A DNA stretch of 21,728 nt from Peptococcaceae bacterium (GTDB taxonomy: Bacteria > Bacillota > Desulfitobacteriia > Desulfitobacteriales > Desulfitobacteriaceae). The translations under genes were made by a program, and so were the position numbers. The notes beneath the pieces are model-generated. The model was not told where the DNA came from, ran no database searches, and worked only from the letters and a program-made list of their open reading frames with translations. The stretch is taken from positions 1 through 21,728 of the forward strand of contig JAITOS010000148.1 of NCBI GenBank assembly GCA_031289815.1, given 5' to 3'. Below, one piece after another: positions 7,234-15,400 of this stretch. Position 1 is the stretch's first letter. Each line of letters starts with the position of its first letter.

Positions 7234-8276
7234 TGGCAAAATTGTGTGTGTACTTACCGCCGTTTGCGCCGGATTATTCGGGCGTATGCTCGGCGCTGTT
7301 CGAGATGAACGCGCTCATTATGATTCATGATGCGTCGGGCTGCACTGGGAATTATACCGGCTTCGACGAGCCGCGCTGGTACGGCTCGGTAAAGCAAATA
7401 TACTGCTCCGGTCTGCGAAAGAACGACGCAATCAGCGGCGGCGAGAGTAAATTTATTGACCGCATACGCAAAGCCCTCACCGACAACCCAGAGCCTGATT
7501 TCATAGCGATTGTCGGAAGCCCGGTGCCTATGGTCATCGGCACGGATTTCGTTGGTTTGGCACAAGAGGTGCAGTCAGCGACGGGGGTCACGACGTTCGG
7601 CTTCCCGACTAACGGTACCAAATATTATACGGATGGTTACTTCCTCGCGTTGAAGAAGCTGATCGACCGCTACGCCGAACCGTATCCGTGCCAACCGGGC
7701 GTTGTGAACATACTCGGCGCAACGCCGCTCGATTTTTGGCAGGATGAGTACAAGCGGTTGATTGGCGCGGTCGCGGCTGACGGCAGCACGGTCAATTTTA
7801 CGTTGACCGGAGAGATCGCGCAAATCCGCAAAATCGCAGGAGCGGCGTTGAACTATGCGGTTAGCGAGAGTGGACTCATGGTTGCGCGATACTTACACGA
7901 GAGATTCGGTACGCCGTACAAAGCCGAAATCCCAGGGTTTTTGTTTGACGAGAGGTTCGTGGGCACGAATGCGTTGATTATCGCGGACAGAGTCAAAGCA
8001 CACGAGATCCGCCGCGCAACAGGCTCAAACGCGACGATTGCTGTGGTGTTTAACAATTCCGTACCAGGATCGCAGTTTGCGGGGGATATCTATCTGCCTG
8101 ACGAGGCGGCGGTGATAAAGGAGGTAAACAGCCCAAAGTACGATACCATCATCGCCGACCCGCTCATTTGCGCGTTGGTCAGGGACGCCAATAAAACGCT
8201 AATCCCTGTCGGACACTACGCGGTGTCTGGCAAACAAGGTCAGAAAACAATTAAAAGTGAGGTAAACCAAAAATGA
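7233..8276 (+). CDS. Nitrogenase component-1-like protein, NifK-like subunit
   Basis: This 347-aa protein is a second, shorter member of the nitrogenase component 1 family and presumably pairs with the preceding one. Cys19 (SGVCSALFEMN) and Cys37 (DASGCTGNYTG) align with NifK Cys70 and Cys95 in GAxxAxxG and HGSQGC contexts. The third ligand is missing: in SPVPMVIGTDF, the equivalent of TTCMAEVIGDDL, there is no Cys. The remainder keeps the alternating Rossmann-like pattern, with FGFPTNGTKYYTDGY and NILGATPLDFW as recognisable family blocks. The start ATG at 7233 overlaps the previous stop as TAATG, and the gene ends in an ATGA overlap with the lipoprotein gene. Two distinct component-1 subunits separate this system from CfbCD, whose CfbD acts without a K partner. 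No enzymatic role can be assigned. Confidence 0.82.
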   Translation: MAKLCVYLPPFAPDYSGVCSALFEMNALIMIHDASGCTGNYTGFDEPRWYGSVKQIYCSGLRKNDAISGGESKFIDRIRKALTDNPEPDFIAIVGSPVPMVIGTDFVGLAQEVQSATGVTTFGFPTNGTKYYTDGYFLALKKLIDRYAEPYPCQPGVVNILGATPLDFWQDEYKRLIGAVAADGSTVNFTLTGEIAQIRKIAGAALNYAVSESGLMVARYLHERFGTPYKAEIPGFLFDERFVGTNALIIADRVKAHEIRRATGSNATIAVVFNNSVPGSQFAGDIYLPDEAAVIKEVNSPKYDTIIADPLICALVRDANKTLIPVGHYAVSGKQGQKTIKSEVNQK

Positions 8277-9418
8277 AAAGAACAGTTCTATCCATCGCAT
8301 TAATCGCGGCATTGCTGCTTATGCTTGCCGGTTGCGCGTCAATCGAAGGCCCTGCCGTGTCAACGCCCGACGATTCCACGTCTGCCACGCGCGTTATCAT
8401 TGACCATAATGGCGACGAGGTCGAAATCCCGACTGAAATCAACCGTGTTGCCGTGACTACCATTTATCCGCTCCCTGCCATGCTGTCGATGTATTTGGGT
8501 TCTGCGGAAAAACTCATTGGCATCCACCCCGTGTCGATGGCGGCGGCAAAGGCTGGAATGCTCGGCAAAATTTATCCGGAGCTGTTGAACGCAAGCACCG
8601 ACTGGATGCAAGGTGATTCACTAAACATTGAAGAACTGATTAAGCTCAAACCGGATGTGGTATTTTACAACGCGGCGCAAACCGCCGAGGCGGAAACACT
8701 GCGTAACGCGGGTATACCCGTAATTGGCGTACACTCAACCAAGTGGAAGTTCGACTGCATCGAGACATTCGACAAGTGGGTAGATCTGCTCAACCAAGTG
8801 TTCCCCCATCAGGACAGAGTGGTGGGCGTGAACGCATATGCGCAAGAGATTCTAAGCGATATACAAACAAGAATCGCGGACATACCTGAAAACGAACGTG
8901 TTCGGGCGATGTTTCTGTTCCAATACGACGATACGGTTATGATAACGTCTGGCAAAAACTTCTTCGGACAATATTGGATCAATTCCGCAGGCGGCATAAA
9001 TGTGGCGGAAGAACTGAGCGAAATTGGTTCAAACGCTACAATCAATATGGAGCAGGTCTATGCTTGGAACCCAGACGTCATTTACATCACGAACTTCACC
9101 CCAACGGAACCTGCTGATCTGTATAATAACGCCGTCAGAAGCGATGATTGGTCAAGCGTATCGGCGGTAAAAAACCAGAAAGTGTACAAGATGCCGCTGG
9201 GCGCGTACCGCAGCTATACACCGGGTGTTGACACGCCAATGACACTGCTGTTTATGGCGAAGTCGCTATATCCAGACAAATTTGCGGACATCGACCTGAC
9301 CGAGAGGGTCAAGAGTTATTATAAAGACTTCTTCAACATCACACTGACGGACGAGGATGTTCGAGCGATGTATAATCCATCTGCGGATGCGGGTGTCGCA
9401 GGGTTCATGAATAAGTAA
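8273..9418 (+). CDS. Substrate-binding lipoprotein of a FecB/BtuF-type ABC importer
   Basis: This is a class III solute-binding protein (381 aa), the family that binds iron-siderophores, haem, cobalamin or other metal chelates outside the membrane. It has a signal peptide with hydrophobic core IALIAALLLML and lipobox LAGC (Cys21), so it should be lipid-anchored. The mature part begins with the typical strand VIIDHNGDEVEIPTEINRV, and has IEELIKLKPDVVFYN, GIPVIGVHSTKW, a long linking helix, and VYAWNPDVIYITNF. The ligand cannot be read from sequence. The start codon overlaps the previous stop (ATGA) with GAGG just upstream, tying its translation to the nitrogenase-like subunits, which is the strongest hint that import and reduction serve one pathway. 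Confidence 0.9.
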   Translation: MKRTVLSIALIAALLLMLAGCASIEGPAVSTPDDSTSATRVIIDHNGDEVEIPTEINRVAVTTIYPLPAMLSMYLGSAEKLIGIHPVSMAAAKAGMLGKIYPELLNASTDWMQGDSLNIEELIKLKPDVVFYNAAQTAEAETLRNAGIPVIGVHSTKWKFDCIETFDKWVDLLNQVFPHQDRVVGVNAYAQEILSDIQTRIADIPENERVRAMFLFQYDDTVMITSGKNFFGQYWINSAGGINVAEELSEIGSNATINMEQVYAWNPDVIYITNFTPTEPADLYNNAVRSDDWSSVSAVKNQKVYKMPLGAYRSYTPGVDTPMTLLFMAKSLYPDKFADIDLTERVKSYYKDFFNITLTDEDVRAMYNPSADAGVAGFMNK

Positions 9419-9427
9419 CAGGAGCGA

Positions 9428-10444
9428 ATGATGATGGTTACAATGAAGCGCAGAGTGCTGTTGACGACGTTTTTTATACTGCCGCTGGTGGTCGCAATAT
9501 GCGCAATAGGTTGGGGACGTTACGCGCTAAGCGTCAGAGAAATCGCGGCCTGCGTTTTCCCCGGCGCGTTCCCGGACGTTGAAATCACGAATAATATCAA
9601 AAACATTGTGTTCAACATACGCGTGCCGCGCATCTTACTTGCGCTACTCGCCGGCGCCGGTCTTAGCGTGTCCGGCGCGGCGTTCCAAGGACTGTTTGCC
9701 AATCCGCTTGCTACGCCGGACACGCTCGGCGTGGCGGCGGGCGCGTCGTTCGGCGCGGTGCTGGGAATACTGCTTGGACTGCCATCTGTCGGTATACAGC
9801 TCATGGCGCTGGCTGGAGGCGGAATCGCGGTTGTGATTGTGTTCTCTGTCAGCCGCATAAAGGGCGCGTCGTCGCTGATTATGCTGATTTTGGCGGGAAT
9901 GGTCGTGGGCGCGCTGTTCTCCGCGCTGGTATCGCTTGTAAAATATGTCGCCGATCCGCAAGACCTTTTGCCGTCGATTACGTACTGGCTGCTCGGTACA
10001 ATGTCGGGCGTTAATATGGCGCGGCTTGCGTTGGGTACGCCACTGATGATTGTCGGAACGCTGGTTATTTTCCTGCTCCGCTGGCGGCTAAACGCGCTGT
10101 CGTTACAGGAGGACGAGGCAAAAGCGCTTGGTATAAATGTCAAGCTAACGCGAGTTTTGGTAATATGTTCGGCAACTGCGGTGACGGCGGCGGTAATCTC
10201 AATGTGCGGACTCATCGGTTGGGTTGGGCTGCTTATTCCACATGTGTCGCGGATGATATTCGGTTCTGACAACAAGTATGTGATACCATCGTGCATCGGT
10301 CTTGGCGCGTTGTTTATGCTGATTGTTGATTCAATCGCCCGAACCGCTATGGCGGCGGAAATCCCCGTGTCGATATTAACTTCTGTAATCGGCGCACCGT
10401 TCTTTATCATTCTGTTACGAAAAACCGGAGGTGTGTCGTCGTGA
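9428..10444 (+). CDS. FecCD/BtuC-family ABC importer permease
   Basis: This is a polytopic inner-membrane permease (about 338 aa) of the FecCD family, forming the homodimeric channel of the importer. It shows the family blocks VRIPRILLALLAGAGLSVSGAAFQGLFANPLATPDTLGVAAGASFGA in slightly varied form (about residues 55-105), a string of hydrophobic segments consistent with about ten membrane helices, and the C-terminal CGLIGWVGLLIPHVSRMIFG that contacts the ATPase. Three in-frame ATGs lie at 9428, 9431 and 9434; AGGAG at 9420-9424 fits 9431 or 9434 better, so the first residues are uncertain. It begins 9 bp after the lipoprotein gene and overlaps the ATPase gene by GTGA. Confidence 0.92.
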   Translation: MMMVTMKRRVLLTTFFILPLVVAICAIGWGRYALSVREIAACVFPGAFPDVEITNNIKNIVFNIRVPRILLALLAGAGLSVSGAAFQGLFANPLATPDTLGVAAGASFGAVLGILLGLPSVGIQLMALAGGGIAVVIVFSVSRIKGASSLIMLILAGMVVGALFSALVSLVKYVADPQDLLPSITYWLLGTMSGVNMARLALGTPLMIVGTLVIFLLRWRLNALSLQEDEAKALGINVKLTRVLVICSATAVTAAVISMCGLIGWVGLLIPHVSRMIFGSDNKYVIPSCIGLGALFMLIVDSIARTAMAAEIPVSILTSVIGAPFFIILLRKTGGVSS

Positions 10445-11223
10445 TATTTGAAGTTCATAACGCGTGCTTTCGTTACCCGCAGGGTAAGCGCGTACTGTCG
10501 CAAATCTCGTTCGTTGCCAAGAGCGGCGAGATCATGTCGATACTCGGCAGTAACGGCGCCGGCAAGACCACGCTCTTGCGCTGTATGCTCGGACTGCTCA
10601 AGTGGGAGCGTGGCGAAACGCAACTGGACGGCGTACCGCTTAGAAAGCTAAAGTACCGCGATGTGTGGAGCAAAATCGGTTACGTCCCGCAAGCGCGGCT
10701 GAACGCTTTTACATACACTGCGCTTGAAATGGCTTTGCTCGGTCGGTCGGCACATCTTGGCCTGTTTGAACTGCCGAATAATGACGACAGGCAAATCGCA
10801 CGCGAAGCGTTAGAGTGCGTCGGAATCGCACATCTGCAAGATAAGCTGTGCTCAAGAATCAGCGGCGGCGAGCTTCAAATGGTACTGATCGCCCGTGCGC
10901 TCGCAACCAAGCCGCAAATGCTGATTCTGGACGAGCCGGAGTCGAACCTCGATTTTCGCAATCAAGCGACGGTGCTGGAAACGATCAAAAATCTGAAAGC
11001 GGTATCTGGCATCGGTTCAATTGTCAATACACACTATCCCGACCACGCGCTGACGATCTCGGACACCGCGCTGATTATGCAGCAAGACGGTACGGGCGTT
11101 TACGGCGCAGCACGCGATGTGATCAGCGAGCCAAACCTGGCCAAAGCGTTCGGGATTGACGTTAAGATTTTCGAGTATCAGGACGACCATCACCGTCATA
11201 CGTGTGTCATGCCTGTTTATTAG
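10441..11223 (+). CDS. ABC importer ATP-binding protein (FecE/BtuD type)
   Basis: This is the cytoplasmic ATPase (260 aa) that powers the FecB/FecCD-type importer. Visible motifs are Walker A GSNGAGKTT (about 36-44), the Q-loop in IGYVPQAR, the ABC signature ISGGELQM, Walker B MLILDEPESNLDF and the H-loop HYPDHA. The D-loop reads ESNLD rather than the more frequent TSALD or TSHLD. It ends with a His-containing tail (DDHHRHTC). It starts with GTG at 10441 inside the permease stop codon. It is intact, in contrast to the two short P-loop genes that follow. The transported compound is unknown; iron chelates, corrinoids and haem are the usual cargo of the family. Confidence 0.93.
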   Translation: MIFEVHNACFRYPQGKRVLSQISFVAKSGEIMSILGSNGAGKTTLLRCMLGLLKWERGETQLDGVPLRKLKYRDVWSKIGYVPQARLNAFTYTALEMALLGRSAHLGLFELPNNDDRQIAREALECVGIAHLQDKLCSRISGGELQMVLIARALATKPQMLILDEPESNLDFRNQATVLETIKNLKAVSGIGSIVNTHYPDHALTISDTALIMQQDGTGVYGAARDVISEPNLAKAFGIDVKIFEYQDDHHRHTCVMPVY

Positions 11224-11234
11224 CGAAGGATTTT

Positions 11235-11459
11235 ATGGAACGGAAAGTTATTATACTATGTGGCGCAGCGTCTGTAGGCAAAACACGCGTGATAGCGCAC
11301 CTTACGGAATTTATTAAACAAAATAGCAAAACCGCCGCGCTGTGTAAAATTGACTGTCTAAAAACGGATGACGCGGCTATGTACGAAAAAATCGGATTTC
11401 CCTATACAGTTGCGCTTAGTGAGGACGTCTGTCCCGACCATTTTCTTGTGTCTAATTAA
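11235..11459 (+). pseudogene. N-terminal piece of a P-loop GTPase-like protein
   Basis: This 74-aa reading frame starts MERKVIILCGAASVGKTRV, with a P-loop GAASVGKT at residues 10-17, followed by IKQNSKTAALCKIDC, DDAAMYEKIGFPYTVALSEDVCPDHFLVSN and a stop. The pattern resembles the first third of HypB/UreG/CobW-type metallochaperone GTPases, which load nickel or cobalt. The rest of such a fold (switch II, the NKxD base-recognition motif) is absent, so it is probably truncated. AAGGA at 11226 supports translation, 11 nt after the ATPase gene. The TAA overlaps the next ATG (TAATG). If this is a deletion, it removed the GTPase's C-terminus and joined it to the next gene. It may instead be a genuine miniprotein. 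Confidence 0.5.
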
Positions 11460-11719
11460 TGCTGCGTTCAATTACAATTTTACCCGGCGTTGACAAGAAT
11501 GGCGCCGCCGAACCGTTTGATCGTATTGTCTTAAAGCCGCGCGAGGTTTACGCGATTGTCGGCAACACCGGCTCCGGCAAGAGCCGGTTTATCTCGGACA
11601 TTGAGCAAAACAGCTTGTCCGCATATATATTTGGTGAGAAATCGGGAAAGGACTCACTGAATATGATGAATGAAAAAGGCGCTATATTAGTAAACGGCGC
11701 AAGTCAAAGCCACGGTTAA
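11459..11719 (+). pseudogene. N-terminal piece of an ATP-binding (ABC-like) protein, truncated
   Basis: This 86-aa reading frame begins MLRSITILPGVDKNGAAEPF and holds a P-loop GNTGSGKS (35-42) followed by RFISDIEQ, typical of the opening of an ABC-type ATPase domain. No signature or Walker B motif follows. Instead the sequence becomes unlike a nucleotide-binding domain and stops at 11719, two bases into the stop codon of the oppositely oriented lipoprotein gene. This looks like the broken right end of the acquired operon. The family is not certain; together with the preceding GTPase-like fragment it suggests a lost pair of accessory nucleotide-binding proteins. Confidence 0.45.
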
Positions 11720-12243
11720 AGCTCCACGTTGATCGTGAAAGTGACGCCTTCTTGCTCTGTTTCATCGATTTCCGTGTACATGAGCTTCAGGTCGGAAAAA
11801 TCAGAGGGAAATTCATATACCATATGATAGTCCACCGCCTGACCTTTTTCCAGGGTAAACTCATAGGGCATCATGCTTTCATCCAGGGGATCCAGAGGAT
11901 AGATGTAGTCGTCGAAGGAAGGGGAGTCCAGATAGAAGTCGAAGGTTCCCATAGGGGAAGGGTCGCTGAAGGTGCCTTTTTCGGTAATCACAACGTCAAG
12001 GAGCCGGTTGCCATCAGCCGGGGTGTATCCCGCGTATTCCGCTACCGGCGTGATGGAGACCACCGTGAATTCAAACCACTGCGTCGCGTAGCTCTTGCCG
12101 GTCTCGCCGGTGACATCGCCGGAAATCAACTGGGCGACCTTAGAGATCTGATCGGCTAACTGATTGCGGGTCGTGTTACTACAGGCGGTACAAGCGAAGG
12201 CGGTGACGGCGATCAGGGACGCGATAAATATTTTCTTGAGCAT
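11716..12243 (-). CDS. Predicted lipoprotein with DUF4352-like domain
   Basis: This 175-aa protein begins MLKKIFIASLIAVTAFACTAC, a lipoprotein signal peptide with candidate lipidation at Cys21 (or Cys18). The mature part has a beta-rich pattern, with WFEFTVVSITPV, GNRLLDVVITEKGTF, FDFYLDSPSFDDYIYPLDP and AVDYHMVYEFPSDFSDLKLMY. This resembles the immunoglobulin-like DUF4352 domain found in many Gram-positive lipoproteins, in which a C-terminal acceptor strand carries a LxY pattern. The role is unknown. It lies downstream of the RND efflux operon on the same strand, but a terminator-like hairpin and several repeats separate them, so it probably has its own promoter. Its 3' end meets the broken end of the nitrogenase-like operon tail to tail. 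Confidence 0.7.
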   Translation of the reverse strand: MLKKIFIASLIAVTAFACTACSNTTRNQLADQISKVAQLISGDVTGETGKSYATQWFEFTVVSITPVAEYAGYTPADGNRLLDVVITEKGTFSDPSPMGTFDFYLDSPSFDDYIYPLDPLDESMMPYEFTLEKGQAVDYHMVYEFPSDFSDLKLMYTEIDETEQEGVTFTINVEL

Positions 12244-12271
12244 AAAGTATTCCTGCTTTCTTTCTTGAATT

Positions 12272-12321
12272 TGAATGAAGGATCAGCGCCGATGTTGCAG
12301 GCAATGCAGATCCTTCATTCA
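12272..12321. repeat. 13-bp perfect inverted repeat upstream of the lipoprotein gene
   Basis: TGAATGAAGGATC (12272-12284) and GATCCTTCATTCA (12309-12321) are exact reverse complements around 24 nt. The repeat lies in the leader of the minus-strand lipoprotein gene, about 28 nt before its start. No T-run follows on either strand, so it is more likely an RNA stem or a protein site than a terminator. Confidence 0.7.
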
Positions 12322-12323
12322 TC

Positions 12324-12356
12324 GTTGACACTGCGTTGATACTATGTTGACACAGT
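12324..12356. repeat. Three GTTGAYA repeats at 11-bp spacing
   Basis: GTTGACA, GTTGATA and GTTGACA start at 12324, 12335 and 12346, exactly one helical turn apart, upstream of the minus-strand lipoprotein gene. Direct repeats in helical phase are typical of cooperative regulator binding, for example by OmpR-type response regulators; this assignment is inference. Confidence 0.6.
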
Positions 12357-12385
12357 ATTTATCGAAAAATTTGAGGGTTTTGTTT

Positions 12386-12415
12386 AGTGAAAAACAGTGA
12401 AAAACAGTGAAAAAC
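12386..12415. repeat. Three tandem copies of AGTGAAAAAC
   Basis: The 10-mer AGTGAAAAAC occurs three times in direct tandem at 12386, 12396 and 12406, between the lipoprotein gene and the RND operon terminator. The exact repetition suggests slippage; a protein site is possible. Confidence 0.75.
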
Positions 12416-12428
12416 AAGTCGGCGGGAA

Positions 12429-12452
12429 AAGAGCCGGTTCTTTGCGGCTCTT
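12429..12452 (-). terminator. Intrinsic terminator-like hairpin after the RND operon
   Basis: On the minus strand AAGAGCCG (12452-12445) pairs perfectly with CGGCTCTT (12436-12429), with an 8-nt loop, followed by a short T-run (12430-12427). It begins 5 nt after the stop codon of the RND permease gene. The T-run is short, so termination may be partial. Confidence 0.6.
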
Positions 12453-12457
12453 GCCGG

Positions 12458-15400
12458 TTATTGAGCGGCTATTCTGGCAAGCCGCTGTTCTTTTTTGCGC
12501 GCCCGCCGGGATCGGAATTTGACGCCCCAATCGTCAAAGATCGTGTAAATGACCGGGATCAGAATCAGGGTGATAAACGTCGATACCAGCAGCCCGCCGA
12601 TGACGACCGTGGCCATCGGGGCGTTGGTTTCTGACCCTTCCGCCAGCCCGGTAGCCATAGGAACCATCGCCAAGATCGTACATAAGCTGGTCATCAGGAT
12701 CGGCCGCAGGCGGGTACCGCCGGTGTGAATGATGGCCTCGTTGCGTGCGAGACCGGCGGCTCGCTGCTGTTTCAGATAATCAATGAAGACGATGGCGTTG
12801 GCCACCACAATCCCGGCCAGCATGATGACCCCGATAAAGGCGCTGACGCTAAAGGTGCGCCCGGTGATCAGCAGTGCCAGGACGATGCCGATGAAAGCGA
12901 CCGGAATCGAGAATAAGATCACAAAGGGATCGACAAAGGATTCGTACTGAATGACCAGAACGACATAGACCAGCAGGATCGCCATCAGCAAGGCCATGAT
13001 CAGGCTGGAGAAGCTATCATTCATCTGTTCGTTGGCGCCGGTATAAACAATCTCATATCCCGGGGGCAGCGGCAGGGGGTCTAGCAGGGCGTGGATATCC
13101 TTGATCACGCCGTTTAAGTCCCGGTTGAGGATATTGCCCGTGACAGTAGCCTCGCGTACCTGATCGGTTCGGTTGATACTGGAGGGGCCCCGCGTCAGTT
13201 CAAAGGTGGCCACGTCGGATAAGGGAATCGTGCTCCCTGACGGGGTGAGGACCTTCAAACCGCTCAGAGCATCCAGATCTTGGGTTTGTCCCTGCTTGGT
13301 GAGCAGGCGGATATCGATTTCTTTGTCCAGCGCCTGGTATTTGGAAACCACCAGACCGTCAATCGCCGTTCGGATATCCGTGGAGATTTGACGAGGAGTC
13401 AGGCCGTAATCAGCGGCGCGGTTGCGGTTAATGCGTACCTGCACCTCCGGATCGCCCTCCGCCAGAGAAGAAGAAATATCCAGCATTCCCGGAACCTGTT
13501 TCACCAGCGCTTCCGCTTCGTCGGAAATTTGCTTCAAGGCGGCTAAGTCGTCCCCCCGGATCGACAGGGTGACGTCTTTGTCGTCGTCGTCGCCAAACAA
13601 GCCTTCGGAAGCCACGGCGCTGATCTTCAAGCCCGGCAGCTTAGACAGGGACTGGCTCAGCTCCGCCGCAACCTGTTGGGCGCTGTGACCCCGGCGCTGA
13701 TTCAGCGGGATGAGCTTCACCGTAATGGTAGAGACGACCGTCGAGCTCAGCGCGCCGAGGAAACCGCCGTCATTGCCGATGGTGACAGCGACCATGTTAA
13801 TCAGGGGATGGTTTAAGAGCTGTTCTTCGACGATGATGGTGGCTTGTTCCATCGCGTCGAGCTGGGTGCCTTTATCCGCTTCGACCGTGATGGTGATGTT
13901 GCCGCTGTCGGAGGCGGGCATGAATTCCGCGCCAACCAACAGCGACAGAGGGACCGAGGCGAGCAGCAACAGGGCGACGCTGAAGACGACCAGCTTCCGA
14001 TGGTGCAGAGACCAGCGGAGGATTCGTTGATAGCTGCTTTCCATGGAGTCCAGCGCCCGACCTAAGGCGTTCACGCTGCGGCGCACCCAGGTGTCGCCTA
14101 AATTTCGTTTGGCCATCGCCTGATCGGTGAGAATACGGGAGGAAAGGAAAGGAATGATGGTCAAAGAAACGACCAGGGAGCAGGCGATGGCGACGCCGAT
14201 CGTCAGGGCCAGCGGTTTAAACAGAACGCCGGCGATCCCCTCAGCCAGACCGATCGGCAAAAAGACGGCCAATAAGGTTAGGGTAGACGCCAACACCGCG
14301 CCCCCCACTTCGCCGGTGCCGCGAATCGCGGCCTCGGACGGGGACTCTCCGGCGGTGCGGCGGCGATAGATATTTTCAAAGACGACGATGGAATCGTCCA
14401 CGATACGACCGATCCCTAAGGCCAGACCGCCGAGGGTGATGATGTTGAGCGTACTGCCGGTGTAGTACATGGCGATGAAGGTAGCGATGATGGACATGGG
14501 GATCGCGGCGGCGACGATCAGGGTAGAACTGATATTGCGTAAAAAGACCAGAATGATCAGTACAGCCAGAATTCCGCCCTCCAGCATGGTGCGGCCCGTA
14601 CTGCTGATGGAATTCTGGATATACTCGGATTGATCCATGACGATATTGGCGGCGATGTTCAGATGATGCTCCTGAATGACGTTTTCGATTTCCTGGCGCA
14701 CGGCTTTGCAGGAATCCACCGTATTGGCGTCCGACTCCTGCTGGCAGGAAATACTGACCGCGTATTCGCCGTTGACGCGGATGATTCCCGTTTGTTCTTT
14801 ATAATTTTCTTCGATAGTGGCGATGTCTCGGAGGAAAATCCGGTTGCCGGTATTGGTCGTGATGGCGACGTTGGCGATATCGTCTAAGCTCTCAAACTGT
14901 TGCAGGCCCCGGACAAAATACTTCCGGTCGCCGTAGGCGATACTGCCGCTGGACATATTGTAGTTTTCCTGTTGCAAAAAAGCGGCAATCTGGCTCAGAC
15001 TCAGACCGTAATTGGCGGCTTTCACGGGATCGACGTCCACCGTCACCTCCCGCTCCCGCCCGCCCTTGATATTGACCGAGGCGATGCCGGGGATGCGCGC
15101 CAGACGGCTTTCAAAATTATTCTCGGCGATGCTTTGCAGCTCGGCCAGGGTGTAATCGCCGCTGAGGGTCATCTCAATGACCGGCATCATATTCAGGTCG
15201 GCTTTGATGATGGTGGGCTTTACCCCGCTCGGCAGGGCGGACTCGATCATCGAAGCCTTGTCCCGGATATCCATCATGGCGTTATCCATGTTCGTGCCGT
15301 AATTAAATTGGACGATGATCAGGGAAGAATTGGAGCTGGAAATAGAAGAGATGGTATTAATGCCGCCGATCATCCCCAAAGCGCTTTCCAGCGGCTTCGT

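Noticed and set aside
5234..8276. Second true nitrogenase (vnf or anf type)
   Set aside because: Component-1-like subunits are short, appear to lack cofactor ligands, and no delta subunit gene (vnfG/anfG) is present.
9520..10623. Minus-strand open frame of 367 codons opposite the permease gene
   Set aside because: The plus strand encodes a clear FecCD permease there; the minus translation is low-complexity Ser/Thr/Pro-rich and typical of an antisense shadow.
5037..11714. 7-bp inverted match CGTGGCT (5037-5043) and AGCCACG (11708-11714) as element ends
   Set aside because: It coincides with the two borders of the block but is too short to separate from chance over this distance.
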